Positions 19,869-31,877 are shown, numbered from the stretch's first letter. The stretch: 43,016 nucleotides of DNA from Zygnema cylindricum (GCA_037447655.1 JBBHKE010001378.1:724038-767053); one strand, 5' to 3'. The notes: generated by a model not told the origin, from the letters alone. A program made the numbers and translations.

Positions 19869-20562
19869 CATAGTTGTTCAAAAGTCAAAACGCATTTTAC
19901 GCACGATTCGAACTCACGTACAATATGTAAATATTGGCGAGGTCGATTTTAAAAAATCGTAAGAATCGTTATTGATTTTTTGTCCGTACAACTCCGTACA
20001 TGTAAAGAAATTGAATTGAACATGTACCGCAGTTTGTAAGTCTACTATATTGCAACATGTAGGCCCAGGTTCGAATCCTCGCTAACTTTGTATTTTGTCA
20101 GAGTTAGAGCTTCGACAACGGCTTGAACGGCAGTTTCACTGTCTACTTTTGTGGCGTTACTAATGACAGCTTCCTTTAAGATTCGTTTTCATGGCGGCTT
20201 CTTTGAAAAATAAATGAAGAAGACGTTCGTACACATTTTGAACTTACGGCGCGCAAATAGTGTGACGTTGCAACGTCTCTTTTTTAAATTGTCCGTACAT
20301 ATGCAATCGAATTTCGTACATATCCGAGCACATTCGGTTTGAGTTTACATAACAGAAAGTACCAATACATGTATCCTATCTTTTTGTCAACTTTCGTACG
20401 ATTTTCGTACAAAACCGTACAGTTACCATAATTTGTTTTTAGGTTTTCCGTAAATTTCAGATTCAGTTTTCAGTAGACGTTTTTTTGCGATTTTTTCAAA
20501 AGTCACGTGCAATGCGTAGAAACTGGAAAAAATGAAAAAATCACGCGATTTGAACAACTAAA
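19869..20562 (+). mobile_element. Z3: hAT-like miniature element
   Basis: It starts CATAGTTGTTCA and ends TGAACAACTAAA, the last bases being mutated from CTATG. A perfect 8-bp duplication, ATTGCCGT, lies at 19861-19868 and 20563-20570. The interior matches other Z copies, including the CAGTTTGTAAG block, and carries a perfect pol III B box, GGTTCGAATCC, near 20069-20079. Confidence 0.85.
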
Positions 20563-21485
20563 ATTGCCGTATTCCTACGTCTATGTGTCAAAATTTAGTA
20601 TTTTATCGACGAACAAATAGGTTTAGATTACGAAACGCACAAAATAACGCTTCATTTGCCCAATTCGCAAAATGAAGTGAAAGAAGTCCACTAAAATAAT
20701 AGATATAGCCCATTATGCTGAAGTGGACTATTAAGGTTAGACGTGTATCGTTTTTAATAGTGCCGTGTCGTTCTTTTCGCTATATATCATTTTTAAATGG
20801 CAAAGAAGCCCTATGCGTCGCGTGTTGATCAATAAATTTCTATCTCCGATAAATTTGTGTAAATATAGTACACCGCAACTCGTAATTAGAGTAAGTAACG
20901 CTAATTCGGTCGCCCTAAATTTTGACTCTATCGCGCTAAATAAAATAAATGATTCTAAATTTTCATTATACTATTTAAGGCAAGGTCTAATTAGCATAAG
21001 AATTTATAATATAGGTTCGTTTTAAATAGTGTGGATTACGGACGACGTCCGACCGTGCAAAATTATACTTTTATAAGTAAAAAGTTACAAATAATGATTT
21101 AATACAAGTCGTTATCATATAAATGCGTTTAAACAAACCGCATAGTGCAAACGCCATAGTGACGATAAACTGTATGTTTTGTCAAGTTTTGTACGAACAC
21201 CTTATTTACAGTAGAGATATTAGCGCGCCAAATTAGAGTACTTAAATAAATTAGAGTAAAATTATTTTTTCAAAAAGTTTTATCACACAAATTAGAGTTC
21301 ATAACTCGAATTATTATTTTTACTTTTTTTACTCTAATTTTTTTTTTACTCTAATTACAATTCGCGGTGTAATAGTACTCTACATTACTTCTAAATATTG
21401 TTTGATTCATACACTATTACTAAATATTGTTTAGAATTACACTTTATATAGTGGGCACTATATATATTACATTAAGATACGGTGT
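20563..21485 (+). repeat. Diverged part of tandem duplication, copy 1
   Basis: Homologous to 25739-26143, starting GTCAAAATTTAGTATTTTAT. Excluding the inserted element at 20871-21369, the ~115 bases immediately before 21486 differ from copy 2 at about ten positions. The sequence is AT-rich and non-coding. Confidence 0.75.
20871..21369 (+). mobile_element. T: 499-bp TIR element with TA target duplication
   Basis: It begins CACCGCAACTCGTAATTAGAG and ends CTCTAATTACAATTCGCGGTG, flanked by TA on both sides (20869-20870 and 21370-21371). It is absent from the equivalent place in copy 2 (about 26030). The motif AATTAGAGTA or its complement recurs at least six times, mostly near the right end, like subterminal transposase-binding repeats. 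A TA duplication fits the Tc1/mariner group, but the ends do not match a family I know. Confidence 0.72.
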
Positions 21486-21669
21486 TGAAAGCATTAGTTA
21501 TGTCAGCTTAGAAAACCGCCCAATCAAAATGTAATAATAGCCTATAAATGTTGGACAACCGCTTCACACCCTCCGCCCATTGCAACACCAATTTTTTTTT
21601 CTACAATAATAAGTAAATTAAGTGATTATAAAAATGTGGTTAAAGAAAAAAAAAAGTTAAATAAAAAAA

Positions 21670-21906
21670 ATGGAGCAAACTTTTAAATCAAAACGATTTG
21701 AAAAGAACGCTATCCTATTGAAAGTTGACGATTGGACAAAGAGAATAAGAAAATTATTTCATAAAAGTATAAAAGATGACAAAAAGATAGATGAACTAAG
21801 TGATTATAGAGAGAGCATTAAAACAATTAACGTAAAGAAAAAGAAAAAAAAACTAAAAATAATGTTTTACTTAAAGTCGAAAAACTTTTTGTTGACTTTG
21901 TACTAA
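21670..21906 (+). CDS. Small hypothetical frame, Lys-rich (78 codons), copy 1
   Basis: ATG follows an A-rich stretch, and the product is Lys/Ile/Leu-rich with D-D-W-T-K-R-I-R-K-L-F near the start and a Lys run in the middle. Copy 2 (26328-26564) is identical. It may be a real small gene or, more likely, a chance frame in A-rich DNA; the identity reflects recent duplication and not selection. No family was recognised. Confidence 0.15.
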   Translation: MEQTFKSKRFEKNAILLKVDDWTKRIRKLFHKSIKDDKKIDELSDYRESIKTINVKKKKKKLKIMFYLKSKNFLLTLY

Positions 21907-23279
21907 TGTTGAAATACCTAAGGTGAGGTGGGTTACAGTTTTCGTATAATATAGAAGTTTTAAAAACTATTGAAATTTTATTGAAAGCGATTTCAAAAGA
22001 ACGGTGGTGTTATTTTAATAAGCGTTAAGGATTACATGGAGAAAATAAGCGAATTAGTTTAAAAAGTGTAAAAAATGAGTAAAAACTAAAGGAGTTAAAA
22101 GGATTATAGAAAAAGTTAAAAGAGTAAACTTGAATAAAAAAGTTTGCAAAAGTAAATTAAAGAAGTAAAGAAAAATAGTTAAAAAATCGTTTTTTTGTTT
22201 TTTTTAGATTTACGTGTTTGCTACTCTTATTTTTATTTGTGTTGTTTTCAGTTTTATGACGCTAATTTGTTAACTCATGAATGTATCAAGTCGTTGTTTT
22301 TTTCATTTCATTCATGTTTTGATTGATTATAGATTTATAGTTACAGTTTTTTAGTTTAAAGTATGTATATAAAACAAATAATATATCGGAAAGCATTTTT
22401 TTTTAAAGTAATAATAATGAAAAAAATAATTTATATTGAATAATTTTATATCAAATTAATAAAAAAATTGAAAAAAAAACAAAAATGATAATTTATATTT
22501 AATAGTATAACATCATTTTTTTCTTAAGTACGTTACAATATGGATTTTTACACATTTTGTTTTTAGGTATAAAAAAATATAAAAATTCAAAATTATAAGT
22601 TACGTCATACATGTATGAAATTAAGTCGATTATATACGTTGAAAAAGTTTTATTTATTTTTACTATTTTATTTTTGTAATTTTTACCAAAAGTAACAAAA
22701 ATTGGTTAACTGAGAAAAAAAATGAAAAGAAAATGATTAACTGAACAAAAACTGGTTAATTAATGAACAATGCATAAACAAAGTGATGGATAAAAAAATA
22801 AATAAAACACGTAAATATAAAGAAAATAAAAACAAAATGATAAACAAATAAATAAATGAAAACCCTTCAAAAAAAATAAAAAAATTAAAGTCGAAAAACA
22901 AAATTAAGGACGAAAATAAAATAATTGGATTGGAACAGAAAGAAAAATGATTAACTAAACACATATTGATAAACTCCATGCAAAGAGCCAAAAATATAAA
23001 AACACAAATTGATTGACAAATAAACGGATTAGTATTGAGTGGTAAAAAAAAAACACAAGGCGAAAAATATAGCGAATGAAAAACGGATCAGCAAGATCAA
23101 CAAACAAATTAATAGGCACAAAAACAAATTGGTGGACGACCGACCAACAAATTGTTAGACGGACAAGCAAAATGGTGGTAAAATCATCAGAAAAAATTAA
23201 AAGACTAACAAACAAATCTTTAGGTATAGATGCTAAGATCAATAGACGGGCAAACAAACATAAAAAATTAAACAAATAA

Positions 23280-23620
23280 AGAAACACGGTAGACACATAT
23301 AGACAAACACAATATACAAATAATAGACAAACAAACATAACAAATTAAACAAATAGACAAACACGACAGAAACAAGTAGACAAACAAGGCACAAACAATA
23401 GAGATACAAACATAAAAAAAAAGAAGACAAACACGATAGAAACAAGTGGACAAACAAGGCACAAACAATAGACATAGAAACGTAAAAAAAAAAAAAAAGT
23501 AGACAAACACGGTAGAAACAAGTAGACAAACTCGGTAAAAAAAATAAACCAACATAAATAGACAAACACGGTAGAAACAAGTAGACAAACACGGTACAAG
23601 CAATAGTCCAACAAGGTTTG
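23280..23620 (+). repeat. Minisatellite, ~22-base unit (AGACAAACACGGTAGAAACAAG)
   Basis: Units such as TAGACAAACACGGTAGAAACA and TAGACAAACAAGGCACAAACA alternate over about 340 bases, with A-runs between. The strand is nearly free of T between units. The opposite strand yields long hydrophobic phantom frames full of V-C-L-L-V, which should not be taken as membrane proteins. Confidence 0.85.
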
Positions 23621-24114
23621 ACATACAAAAGTTTTTTTTATGGAACAATAGCCTACAATCTCAGTTTTCTTTGATGCAACAATTCTTACACCTCGAGAAT
23701 ATAGATAAATGTCCCTTTAGATGCCCTACATGCATTACACACAATGGAGGACAAAGCTCAGCGCCAAAGTGAAATCGAATCAAATAAACTTCACGAAGAA
23801 ATTTCTTAATGTTAGTCACTTTGTAAAGGTTATTTAGAACTTATTTGAACTTTCAGATTTACCTTGCTTATGGTTTAACGTTTTAGGATAGTGATGCACA
23901 TCATACCCTATATAATAAGGTAGTTTGCTTGTAGAAAGTTGAAACTCATGGGTGCAATCTATACAAATCTTTGAGGATTGTATAAAAATCGGCCTATGTG
24001 GAACCATTTAAAAAAATGCACGTATGTGCGATCATGTTTACGCGCATGCGATCTAACCTTGAGTATAGAAAATACCACTTTAATCATTAACACAACTACT
24101 TACAACTAGTGGTG

Positions 24115-24139
24115 GAGGGACGTCCATCTTTCGTCCCTC
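24115..24139. repeat. Hairpin GAGGGACG / CGTCCCTC
   Basis: A perfect 8-base stem with a 9-base loop near the right end of the near-identical block; copy 2 carries the same hairpin near 28771-28795. Function unknown. Confidence 0.5.
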
Positions 24140-24247
24140 AAAGATGTTAAACTTTGTTTTTTAAACATTTGTTTGTTTTTCAAATTTCACCTTTGTACAA
24201 AGATGGTTTTACAAACAAACATTGTTTTTATCGTCGATAAATGTAAA

Positions 24248-24936
24248 CGCAAATAACTTGTCACTTAAAAACGTGACTTACGTAGACGTGTACGAAGAAT
24301 TGTGACAGATGAAGTGGTTCATAAAATGAGGCGAAACTTCCACTCGCCTTCAATTTGAGGCGTTTCTCCGCACACTGTACAATTTTTGTGACTTCGTAAT
24401 GTCCGTACACCACATTGTCGACGTGTCGAAACCCTAAAATACCATTTGTTGTCGCACAAAATTTGCGGTTTCGTTTATCGTCTTCCCACTTGCCGATAGG
24501 TGGCCAATATTTTTCATACGCCGTATGTGTGAAGACACATGTTTACGCACAACATTACGCACAGGCTAGAAACGTGCAGTGTGTTTTTTTTTTGGTACTC
24601 CGCGCACAAAAATTGTAAAAAACTTCAAACACGTGCGACAGTGTCTGCCTATTCGCTCCACCTTATTGGACTTTATTTCAAATCACCTCGCGAGGTGATT
24701 TGATGTAAAGTTTGAACATATGTTGAAAGGACGCAAAAGTGGGTCGAAATGCGCTAAACGACAAATTGTATCGCGCTAGACGACAAACTACAGTACGTAT
24801 AAGTTTCAGGGTAACGCAACTTGTACGGTGGTAATTTCTATTTTTTGGTACTGCTGCGGATTTTCTCGTTTTTTTCTAAGTTATGGAGGAAAACGACAAA
24901 AAATAACTGTAACTTTAGCACATGCGAAAATACCCT
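24248..24936. other. Spacer between the duplicated units
   Basis: Unrelated to the sequence that follows copy 2. No gene was recognised. It contains a perfect 26-base palindrome at 24678-24703. Confidence 0.35.
24678..24703. repeat. Perfect 26-base palindrome
   Basis: The half-site is TCAAATCACCTCG followed directly by its complement, with no spacer. Such a perfect dyad in otherwise diverged DNA may be a protein-binding site or the relic of a foldback element. Confidence 0.6.
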
Positions 24937-24990
24937 TAGTTTTAAAGTGCGGAAAATGAGGGCATATTGCCATATTCCAGCATTTATGTG

Positions 24991-25738
24991 CATAGTTGTT
25001 CACAGCGATTAGTGTGAAGGTACCAATCGCGACGAATTATACGTAACGAACGCATTGAACCTTTTGAACAAATCGTTAAAAACCATTAATGAATTTCCTT
25101 CCGTACTATTCCGTACATGAAAAAAAAAACGTATACATACAGCGCAGTTTGCAAGTTTTTCCCGTTAAATGACGTTAAAATATCAAAATTGTTTGAATCC
25201 GAATCACAGTGGAATTCCTTCATCAACTGGTAGTGTAGTCGTCAAAATTAGGCAACATCACAAATGTGACTTACCCGGGTTCGAACGTTCGCAAAGGTAA
25301 ACTTTTATCAAATTCCGTATGGTAGCAAATGGGGAGGCGGCTTCCTCGCGGTTTCGTTTTCAATATTCCATGGCGGCTTCTTTCAATTTTTTTTGAAAAA
25401 GACGCCTGTACGATTTCAAACTTACAGCGAAAAATTAGTGTGACGTTCAACGTTTTTTTTCGAAAATGTCCGTACATTTTTAATGAAATAACGTCAAGTT
25501 CTGTGATATTTCTGTTCAGTTCACTGAACAAAAAGTACCAATAACTACGTCGTATATCTTCCTGGAATTCCGTACATATCCGTAAAAAAATGTACAGTTA
25601 CCGTAATTTATTTACAGGTTTTCGTAGTTTTTCAGTTTCAGTTTACAGTAGGCGTTTTTTTGCGATTTTTTCAAAAGTCGCAATCTTTACGTTTCAATCG
25701 GAAAAAATGGAAAAAAACCCACGATTTGAACATCTATG
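24991..25738 (+). mobile_element. Z4: hAT-like miniature element (748 bp)
   Basis: It starts CATAGTTGTTCA and ends TTGAACATCTATG. A perfect 8-bp duplication, TTTATGTG, lies at 24983-24990 and 25739-25746. It holds GGTAGTGTAGTCG (A-box-like, near 25229) and GGGTTCGAACG (B-box-like, near 25270), about 45 bases apart. It shows the site at which X2 inserted in Z2, uninterrupted. Confidence 0.9.
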
Positions 25739-26143
25739 TTTATGTGTCAAATTTTAGTATTTTATAGACGAACAAATAGGTTTAGATTACGAAACGCACA
25801 AAATAACACTTCATTTGCGCAATTCGCCAGTTAAAATGAAAGAAGTCCATTAAAATTATAGATATATCCCACTATCTGAAGTGGACTCTTAAATTATACG
25901 TGTTTTGTTTTTAGCAGTGCCGTGTAGTTTTTTTCCGCGATATATCGGTTATCAAATGGGAAGGAAGCCCTATGCGTCGCGTGTTGAATAATAAATTTCT
26001 ATCTCCGATAAATCTGTATACATATAATAGTAGTACTATACATTGCTACTAAATGTTGTTTAATTCATACACTATTACTAAATATTGTTTATAATTACAC
26101 TTTATATAGTGTGCACTATGTATATTACATTAAGATACGGTGC
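25739..26143 (+). repeat. Diverged part of tandem duplication, copy 2
   Basis: Counterpart of 20563-21485 without the T element. Both contain GACGAACAAATAGGTTTAGA and CTATGCGTCGCGTGTTGA strings. It differs from copy 1 by roughly 8% in the last 115 bases. Confidence 0.75.
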
Positions 26144-28903
26144 TGAAAGCATTAGTTATGTCAGCTTAGAAAACCGCCCAATCAAAATGTAATAATAGCC
26201 TATAAATGTTGGACAACCGCTTCACACCCTCCGCCCATTGCAACACCAATTTTTTTTTCTACAATAATAAGTAAATTAAGTGATTATAAAAATGTGGTTA
26301 AAGAAAAAAAAAAGTTAAATAAAAAAAATGGAGCAAACTTTTAAATCAAAACGATTTGAAAAGAACGCTATCCTATTGAAAGTTGACGATTGGACAAAGA
26401 GAATAAGAAAATTATTTCATAAAAGTATAAAAGATGACAAAAAGATAGATGAACTAAGTGATTATAGAGAGAGCATTAAAACAATTAACGTAAAGAAAAA
26501 GAAAAAAAAACTAAAAATAATGTTTTACTTAAAGTCGAAAAACTTTTTGTTGACTTTGTACTAATGTTGAAATACCTAAGGTGAGGTGGGTTACAGTTTT
26601 CGTATAATATAGAAGTTTTAAAAACTATTGAAATTTTATTGAAAGCGATTTCAAAAGAACGGTGGTGTTATTTTAATAAGCGTTAAGGATTACATGGAGA
26701 AAATAAGCGAATTAGTTTAAAAAGTGTAAAAAATGAGTAAAAACTAAAGGAGTTAAAAGGATTATAGAAAAAGTTAAAAGAGTAAACTTGAATAAAAAAG
26801 TTTGCAAAAGTAAATTAAAGAAGTAAAGAAAAATAGTTAAAAAATCGTTTTTTGTTTTTTTTAGATTTACGTGTTTGCTACTCTTATTTTTATTTGTGTT
26901 GTTTTCAGTTTTATGACGCTAATTTGTTAACTCATGAATGTATCAAGTCGTTGTTTTTTTCATTTCATTCATGTTTTGATTGATTATAGATTTATAGTTA
27001 CAGTTTTTTAGTTTAAAGTATGTATATAAAACAAATAATATATCGGAAAGCATTTTTTTTTAAAGTAATAATAATGAAAAAAATAATTTATATTGAATAA
27101 TTTTATATCAAATTAATAAAAAAATTGAAAAAAAAACAAAAATGATAATTTATATTTAATAGTATAACATCATTTTTTTCTTAAGTACGTTACAATATGG
27201 ATTTTTACACATTTTGTTTTTAGGTATAAAAAAATATAAAAATTCAAAATTATAAGTTACGTCATACATGTATGAAATTAAGTCGATTATATACGTTGAA
27301 AAAGTTTTATTTATTTTTACTATTTTATTTTTGTAATTTTTACCAAAAGTAACAAAAATTGGTTAACTGAGAAAAAAAATGAAAAGAAAATGATTAACTG
27401 AACAAAAACTTGTTAATTAATGAACAATGCATAAACAAAGTGATGGATAAAAAAATAAATAAAACACGTAAATATAAAGAAAATAAAAACAAAATGATAA
27501 ACAAATAAATAAATGAAAACCCTTCAAAAAAAATAAAAAAATTAAAGTCGAAAAACAAAATTAAGGACGAAAATAAAATAATTGGATTGGAACAGAAAGA
27601 AAAATGATTAACTAAACACATATTGATAAACTCCATGCAAAGAGCCAAAAATATAAAAACACAAATTGATTGACAAATAAACGGATTAGTATTGAGTGGT
27701 AAAAAAAAAACACAAGGCGAAAAATATAGCGAATGAAAAACGGATCAGCAAGATCAACAAACAAATTAATAGGCACAAAAACAAATTGGTGGACGACCGA
27801 CCAACAAATTGTTAGACGGACAAGCAAAATGGTGGTAAAATCATCAGAAAAAATTAAAAGACTAACAAACAAATCTTTAGGTATAGATGCTAAGATCAAT
27901 AGACGGGCAAACAAACATAAAAAATTAAACAAATAAAGAAACACGGTAGACACATATAGACAAACACAATATACAAATAATAGACAAACAAACATAACAA
28001 ATTAAACAAATAGACAAACACGACAGAAACAAGTAGACAAACAAGGCACAAACAATAGAGATACAAACATAAAAAAAAAGAAGACAAACACGATAGAAAC
28101 AAGTGGACAAACAAGGCACAAACAATAGACATAGAAACGTAAAAAAAAAAAAAAGTAGACAAACACGGTAGAAACAAGTAGACAAACTCGGTAAAAAAAA
28201 TAAACCAACATAAATAGACAAACACGGTAGAAACAAGTAGACAAACACGGTACAAGCAATAGTCCAACAAGGTTTGACATACAAAAGTTTTTTTTATGGA
28301 ACAATAGCCTACAATCTCAGTTTTCTTTGATGCAACAATTCTTACACCTCGAGAATATAGATAAATGTCCCTTTAGATGCCCTACATGCATTACACACAA
28401 TGGAGGACAAAGCTCAGCGCCAAAGTGAAATCGAATCAAATAAACTTCACGAAGAAATTTCTTAATGTTAGTCACTTTGTAAAGGTTATTTAGAACTTAT
28501 TTGAACTTTCAGATTTACCTTGCTTATGGTTTAACGTTTTAGGATAGTGATGCACATCATACCCTATATAATAAGGTAGTTTGCTTGTAGAAAGTTGAAA
28601 CTCATGGGTGCAATCTATACAAATCTTTGAGGATTGTATAAAAATCGGCCTATGTGGAACCATTTAAAAAAATGCACGTATGTGCGATCATGTTTACGCG
28701 CATGCGATCTAACCTTGAGTATAGAAAATACCACTTTAATCATTAACACAACTACTTACAACTAGTGGTGGAGGGACGTCCATCTTTCGTCCCTCAAAGA
28801 TGTTAAACTTTGTTTTTTAAACATTTGTTTGTTTTTCAAATTTCACCTTTGTACAAAGATGGTTTTACAAACAAACATTGTTTTTATCGTCGATAAATGT
28901 AAA
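26144..28903 (+). repeat. Near-identical duplicated block, copy 2
   Basis: 2760 bases matching 21486-24247 with three differences seen. It contains the same small frame (26328-26564), minisatellite (about 27940-28270) and hairpin. After ATGTAAA at 28903 the copies part abruptly. Confidence 0.9.
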
Positions 28904-29589
28904 AAATATTGTATACCATATCTATTACATTTTACTATATTGTGTTAAATTTTATAAATTATCTAGTGTGGCATGCCACTCATACAACTTGTTGCGTACC
29001 TCGTACAAAACAGTGCAAGTTTATGGTATAAAACATGCAAGTGTCGCCATTAATAATCGGGCCCGAAATTTACCAATAACTTATGTCGATTTCTAGGCGT
29101 TTGTTTGTGACAATTTTGTTACCGATGTACTAGACCAATATATTGTTTATTGGTAGGTTAAAAAATGGTACATATCAGCCATTGCCAATTGGTTACCACT
29201 ACACAACACTATGTAGTTCTACCATCAAAAATTTTGCAATAAAGTTTGTTTTGCAACAAATTTTGATTATAAACATTTAAGTATTCATCGTACGATGGTT
29301 TTCGCAGATGTTGGTGAATACAAGACAACTTGAATTGATATTAACGTTAAGAAGTATTTAGTGTAAAAAAACAATCAGGGTTAGTATATATAGTTTGGGT
29401 TACAGGCCTTTCGCCAAAAAAAAATTATAATTTGTACATAAGGGTCAAGTTTCTATATTTCGTTTATGTAATCGTACGGCCAACTCTACGGGTCGGGTTA
29501 ATTTAGTCGATGTTCCATCACGAAAAGTCTGTAATCCACGTGTTATACATTGAGTGGTACCACGTGGGTTTTGCCCGGATATTTAAAAT
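28904..29589. other. No supported feature
   Basis: AT-rich sequence between the duplication and the retrotransposon-derived region. No exon or repeat end was recognised. Confidence 0.35.
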
Positions 29590-29945
29590 CTTTAAAAAAT
29601 CTCCACACCGACAAATTTCACGTATGTCGAGCATGCTTGAGAAACATAAGAGAAGGACACACAACCCGGAGTAGTCCGCTTTAGAGTCCTGCAAATAACC
29701 TCCAAATGCGAATGCTTCCCAAAATAATGATCATGCCCAGGGCTGCCCATATCCCTCCCGTAGATATGCATGCAAGATAGGAGAGATACCTGTGCAAGGA
29801 ATATTGATGAGGGCATGGGAAGGCGAAAGTAATCCCCTCCCCTTTCCTTTCCCCACCTGGCCAAGGAAAGGGTTTGGGTTCGCGGTAGTTGGCTGATAAA
29901 CCAATTTTGTTTTCTCTACTGGAAGTTTTTAACACTTGTCCCCTC
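29590..29945 (-). mobile_element. Gypsy-type terminal (LTR-like) fragment
   Basis: On the minus strand it aligns with 36480-36775, which directly follows the integrase/PHD reading frame of the gypsy element. Shared blocks include GCCAACTACCG or CCCAACTACCG, CTATCTTGCAT, ATATCTACGGGA and GGAGGTTATTTGCAGGA. It is preceded on that strand by GTTTTGAGGGGACAAG, a polypurine-like tract, so it probably begins an LTR. Frames on this strand are open by chance. Confidence 0.55.
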
Positions 29946-30935
29946 AAAACCCACTGTTCTGATCAAGGGGGTTGCAGTTTACTCCGGAAAGGTAACGCAA
30001 AAGCAAAACGAAACTATAAATGAAAACACAAATGCACTACCACGTAGAAATATAGAAATCAATACGATTGGCTGTTTCAGAACCTTGCCCTAGAAAAGAG
30101 AATAGAAGTTTGAAGATGGGAAATATAGTGGACCAAGCTAACATACCCCGGAAATTAACGATGACAAGGAGGAAAAGACGACCCCTCTCCCGACGGTATC
30201 ACAAATAGTTATGGTACTCTTTTATCCCTCCGTGTTCGCAACTCGGAACCGACCAGACTCCTCTCGGTTTCAAACAGCAGAAAGTCAAAAAATCACCCAA
30301 AAGGGAAGATATTGCCAGCTAGCCACCCAGACTATGATTTCCCACACACGACAAATGCCAAAACCAAGATGTCAATAGAGTTAAAAACAAAACAAAGATT
30401 CTCCGAAGAAGGTTTGTTGAAATTTATGAGGGTTTTCACAAGGGACAATACTGAAAAGCAACCAGTCTCTTTCGGCCCCAAATGCCTTATACATCAAAAG
30501 TGTGCCCAAGCTCAAGTCTAAAAGTCAAAGTTGTGCAACGAGCCAATGAGCGACAAGCAAAAGTACTGGAACTGACATAAGACAAATAAATCTGTACTAC
30601 GCTTGGGGTAGAAAGTTATGCAGCGGACTGCGCCTAAATCCTCCGCAGGAAATTATTATTTGTTCCACTTTTATAAAACAAAATCCGAGAAAGGACACAA
30701 AAGTGCCAGAATTTGACCTAAAGTAATTAATGGAAAAAAGTCAAATGAATCTAAACTGGATTCCTATTGACTGTTGACAACAATATCTAGACGACAATCC
30801 AAAAAGTTACGTGGCACCCCACAATGTACCCCCCACGAGGGCTGGTGGAAACTGGTCCCAAGGAATGACATTGTAATATGTGAGACAGAATAAGTTGTTT
30901 GTCCGACCCCCGTTAGGCGAGAAATAAAGTGCGTT
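29946..30935. other. Retrotransposon-derived or intergenic, unresolved
   Basis: Before the copia-like element inserted, this sequence was continuous with 36350 onward (the CTGCT duplication marks the join), so it may be the distal part of the gypsy LTR. I found no recognisable coding domain in it. Confidence 0.3.
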
Positions 30936-31778
30936 CTGCTTGATGATATTTGAGTATTTTCTAGGTTTGTATTAGGATAGAAAAAGAGCTGAGGCGGTCT
31001 GCCTCTAACTCCTGCAATTGTGTGTCCTCCATTGGACTACAGAATACAAGAAGCCTCTAGATAGTATTTAACTAACCCACTTTAAGCCACGACCACTGCT
31101 GCCCAAGAAGGTGAACTGACAATTTTATTGCACTCCTGTGTAGCGTGGACTCCCCTAAGTCCGTAGCAAAAAGAATCACTGAAAACGGCCAACCAACCGA
31201 TAAGTTATAGGGTGGCAAAGATGCTAATTTATGCAAACTCTCAGAGAGAGAGGACTATCTACCTAAATTTTCCTAAGTCCTAGTTTTTCCTAATTCCCTC
31301 TCACAGCTCCTATCTACTGCCTATACTAACCAATCACAAAACTGTATAGTACTAGAAAGTACTACTGCCGATGTACTTTCTGTACGACCTCTGTACGACA
31401 AGGCCATTAAGTGGACGCGTGTCCACTTTCCACTCGTCCGTACGCTCCTCGGAATTCCCGCGACCGAATGATGTCTTCCCACGTGGCGCCAGGTCATGCC
31501 ACGTCACTAAATGCCAAAATGACCATTCCGGGATTTCGGCGATGATACACGCCGTTAGATTTGACGCGAAATTCAATCTCGGCCGTAATAAATACTTGCG
31601 CGATATTTGTTTCGCTGTCGAAACAAAATGCGCGATATCGATTTCAAACAAGTACAGTACTTCGTATTTTGTAGAACTGTATCTATGTGTGGCGTTAAGG
31701 GTTTCAGTTAAATGAATCTAGTACATTAAAATAGTTTAATTAATAATAAAACCCTATATCTCCTAACGGACTTCTAAG

Positions 31779-31850
31779 ACAGACTGGTTAGAGCTAACGG
31801 CTACGCCGCGCTCTGCCGGTAGGGGGTTCGCGTCCTGCCAGACTCAACCT
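31779..31850 (+). other. tRNA-like segment inside solo LTR
   Basis: It reads ACTGGTTAGAGC (D-arm / A-box-like) and, about 45 bases on, GGGGTTCGCGTCC (T-arm / B-box-like). This is the best-preserved tRNA-like copy in the window and is antisense to the LTR. A 7-bp acceptor stem cannot be formed, so it is not called as a tRNA gene. Confidence 0.45.
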
Positions 31851-31857
31851 TTTGTTG

Positions 31858-31877
31858 AGAGTGGCTTAAGCCACTCT
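31858..31877. repeat. Perfect 20-base palindrome in solo LTR
   Basis: AGAGTGGCTT followed by AAGCCACTCT, without spacer, next to the tRNA-like segment. Not present in the 3' LTR of the complete element. Confidence 0.6.

Larger units (their letters stand above)
21486..24247 (+). repeat. Near-identical duplicated block, copy 1
   Basis: 2762 bases almost identical to 26144-28903. I find three differences: one T-run length near 22195, G/T at 22758 (27415 in copy 2), and one A-run length near 23485. It is very AT-rich and almost certainly non-coding. It includes a small frame (21670-21906), a 22-23-base minisatellite and a short hairpin. Its ends show no inverted repeats or poly-A that would make it a known kind of transposon. 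Confidence 0.9.

Noticed and set aside
21670-21906. Conserved small protein, because the frame occurs twice unchanged
   Set aside because: The surrounding 2.76 kb of non-coding DNA is equally unchanged, so identity shows recent duplication and not selection. Listed only as a low-confidence frame.
23280-23620. CRISPR-like array
   Set aside because: The units are contiguous and mutually similar with no unique spacers, and the genome is eukaryotic. It is a minisatellite.
22955-23648. Long minus-strand hydrophobic frames rich in V-C-L-L-V (also 27612-28304)
   Set aside because: They translate the T-rich complement of a 22-base minisatellite in several frames at once. This is a low-complexity artefact, not membrane proteins.
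29592-29947. Two ~90-codon minus-strand proteins
   Set aside because: They overlap in different frames, and the DNA aligns with the region after the polypurine run of the gypsy element. They are chance frames in LTR sequence.
31779-31850. A functional tRNA gene
   Set aside because: A- and B-box-like strings are present but no acceptor stem or clean anticodon arm can be drawn, and it is part of a repeated LTR.
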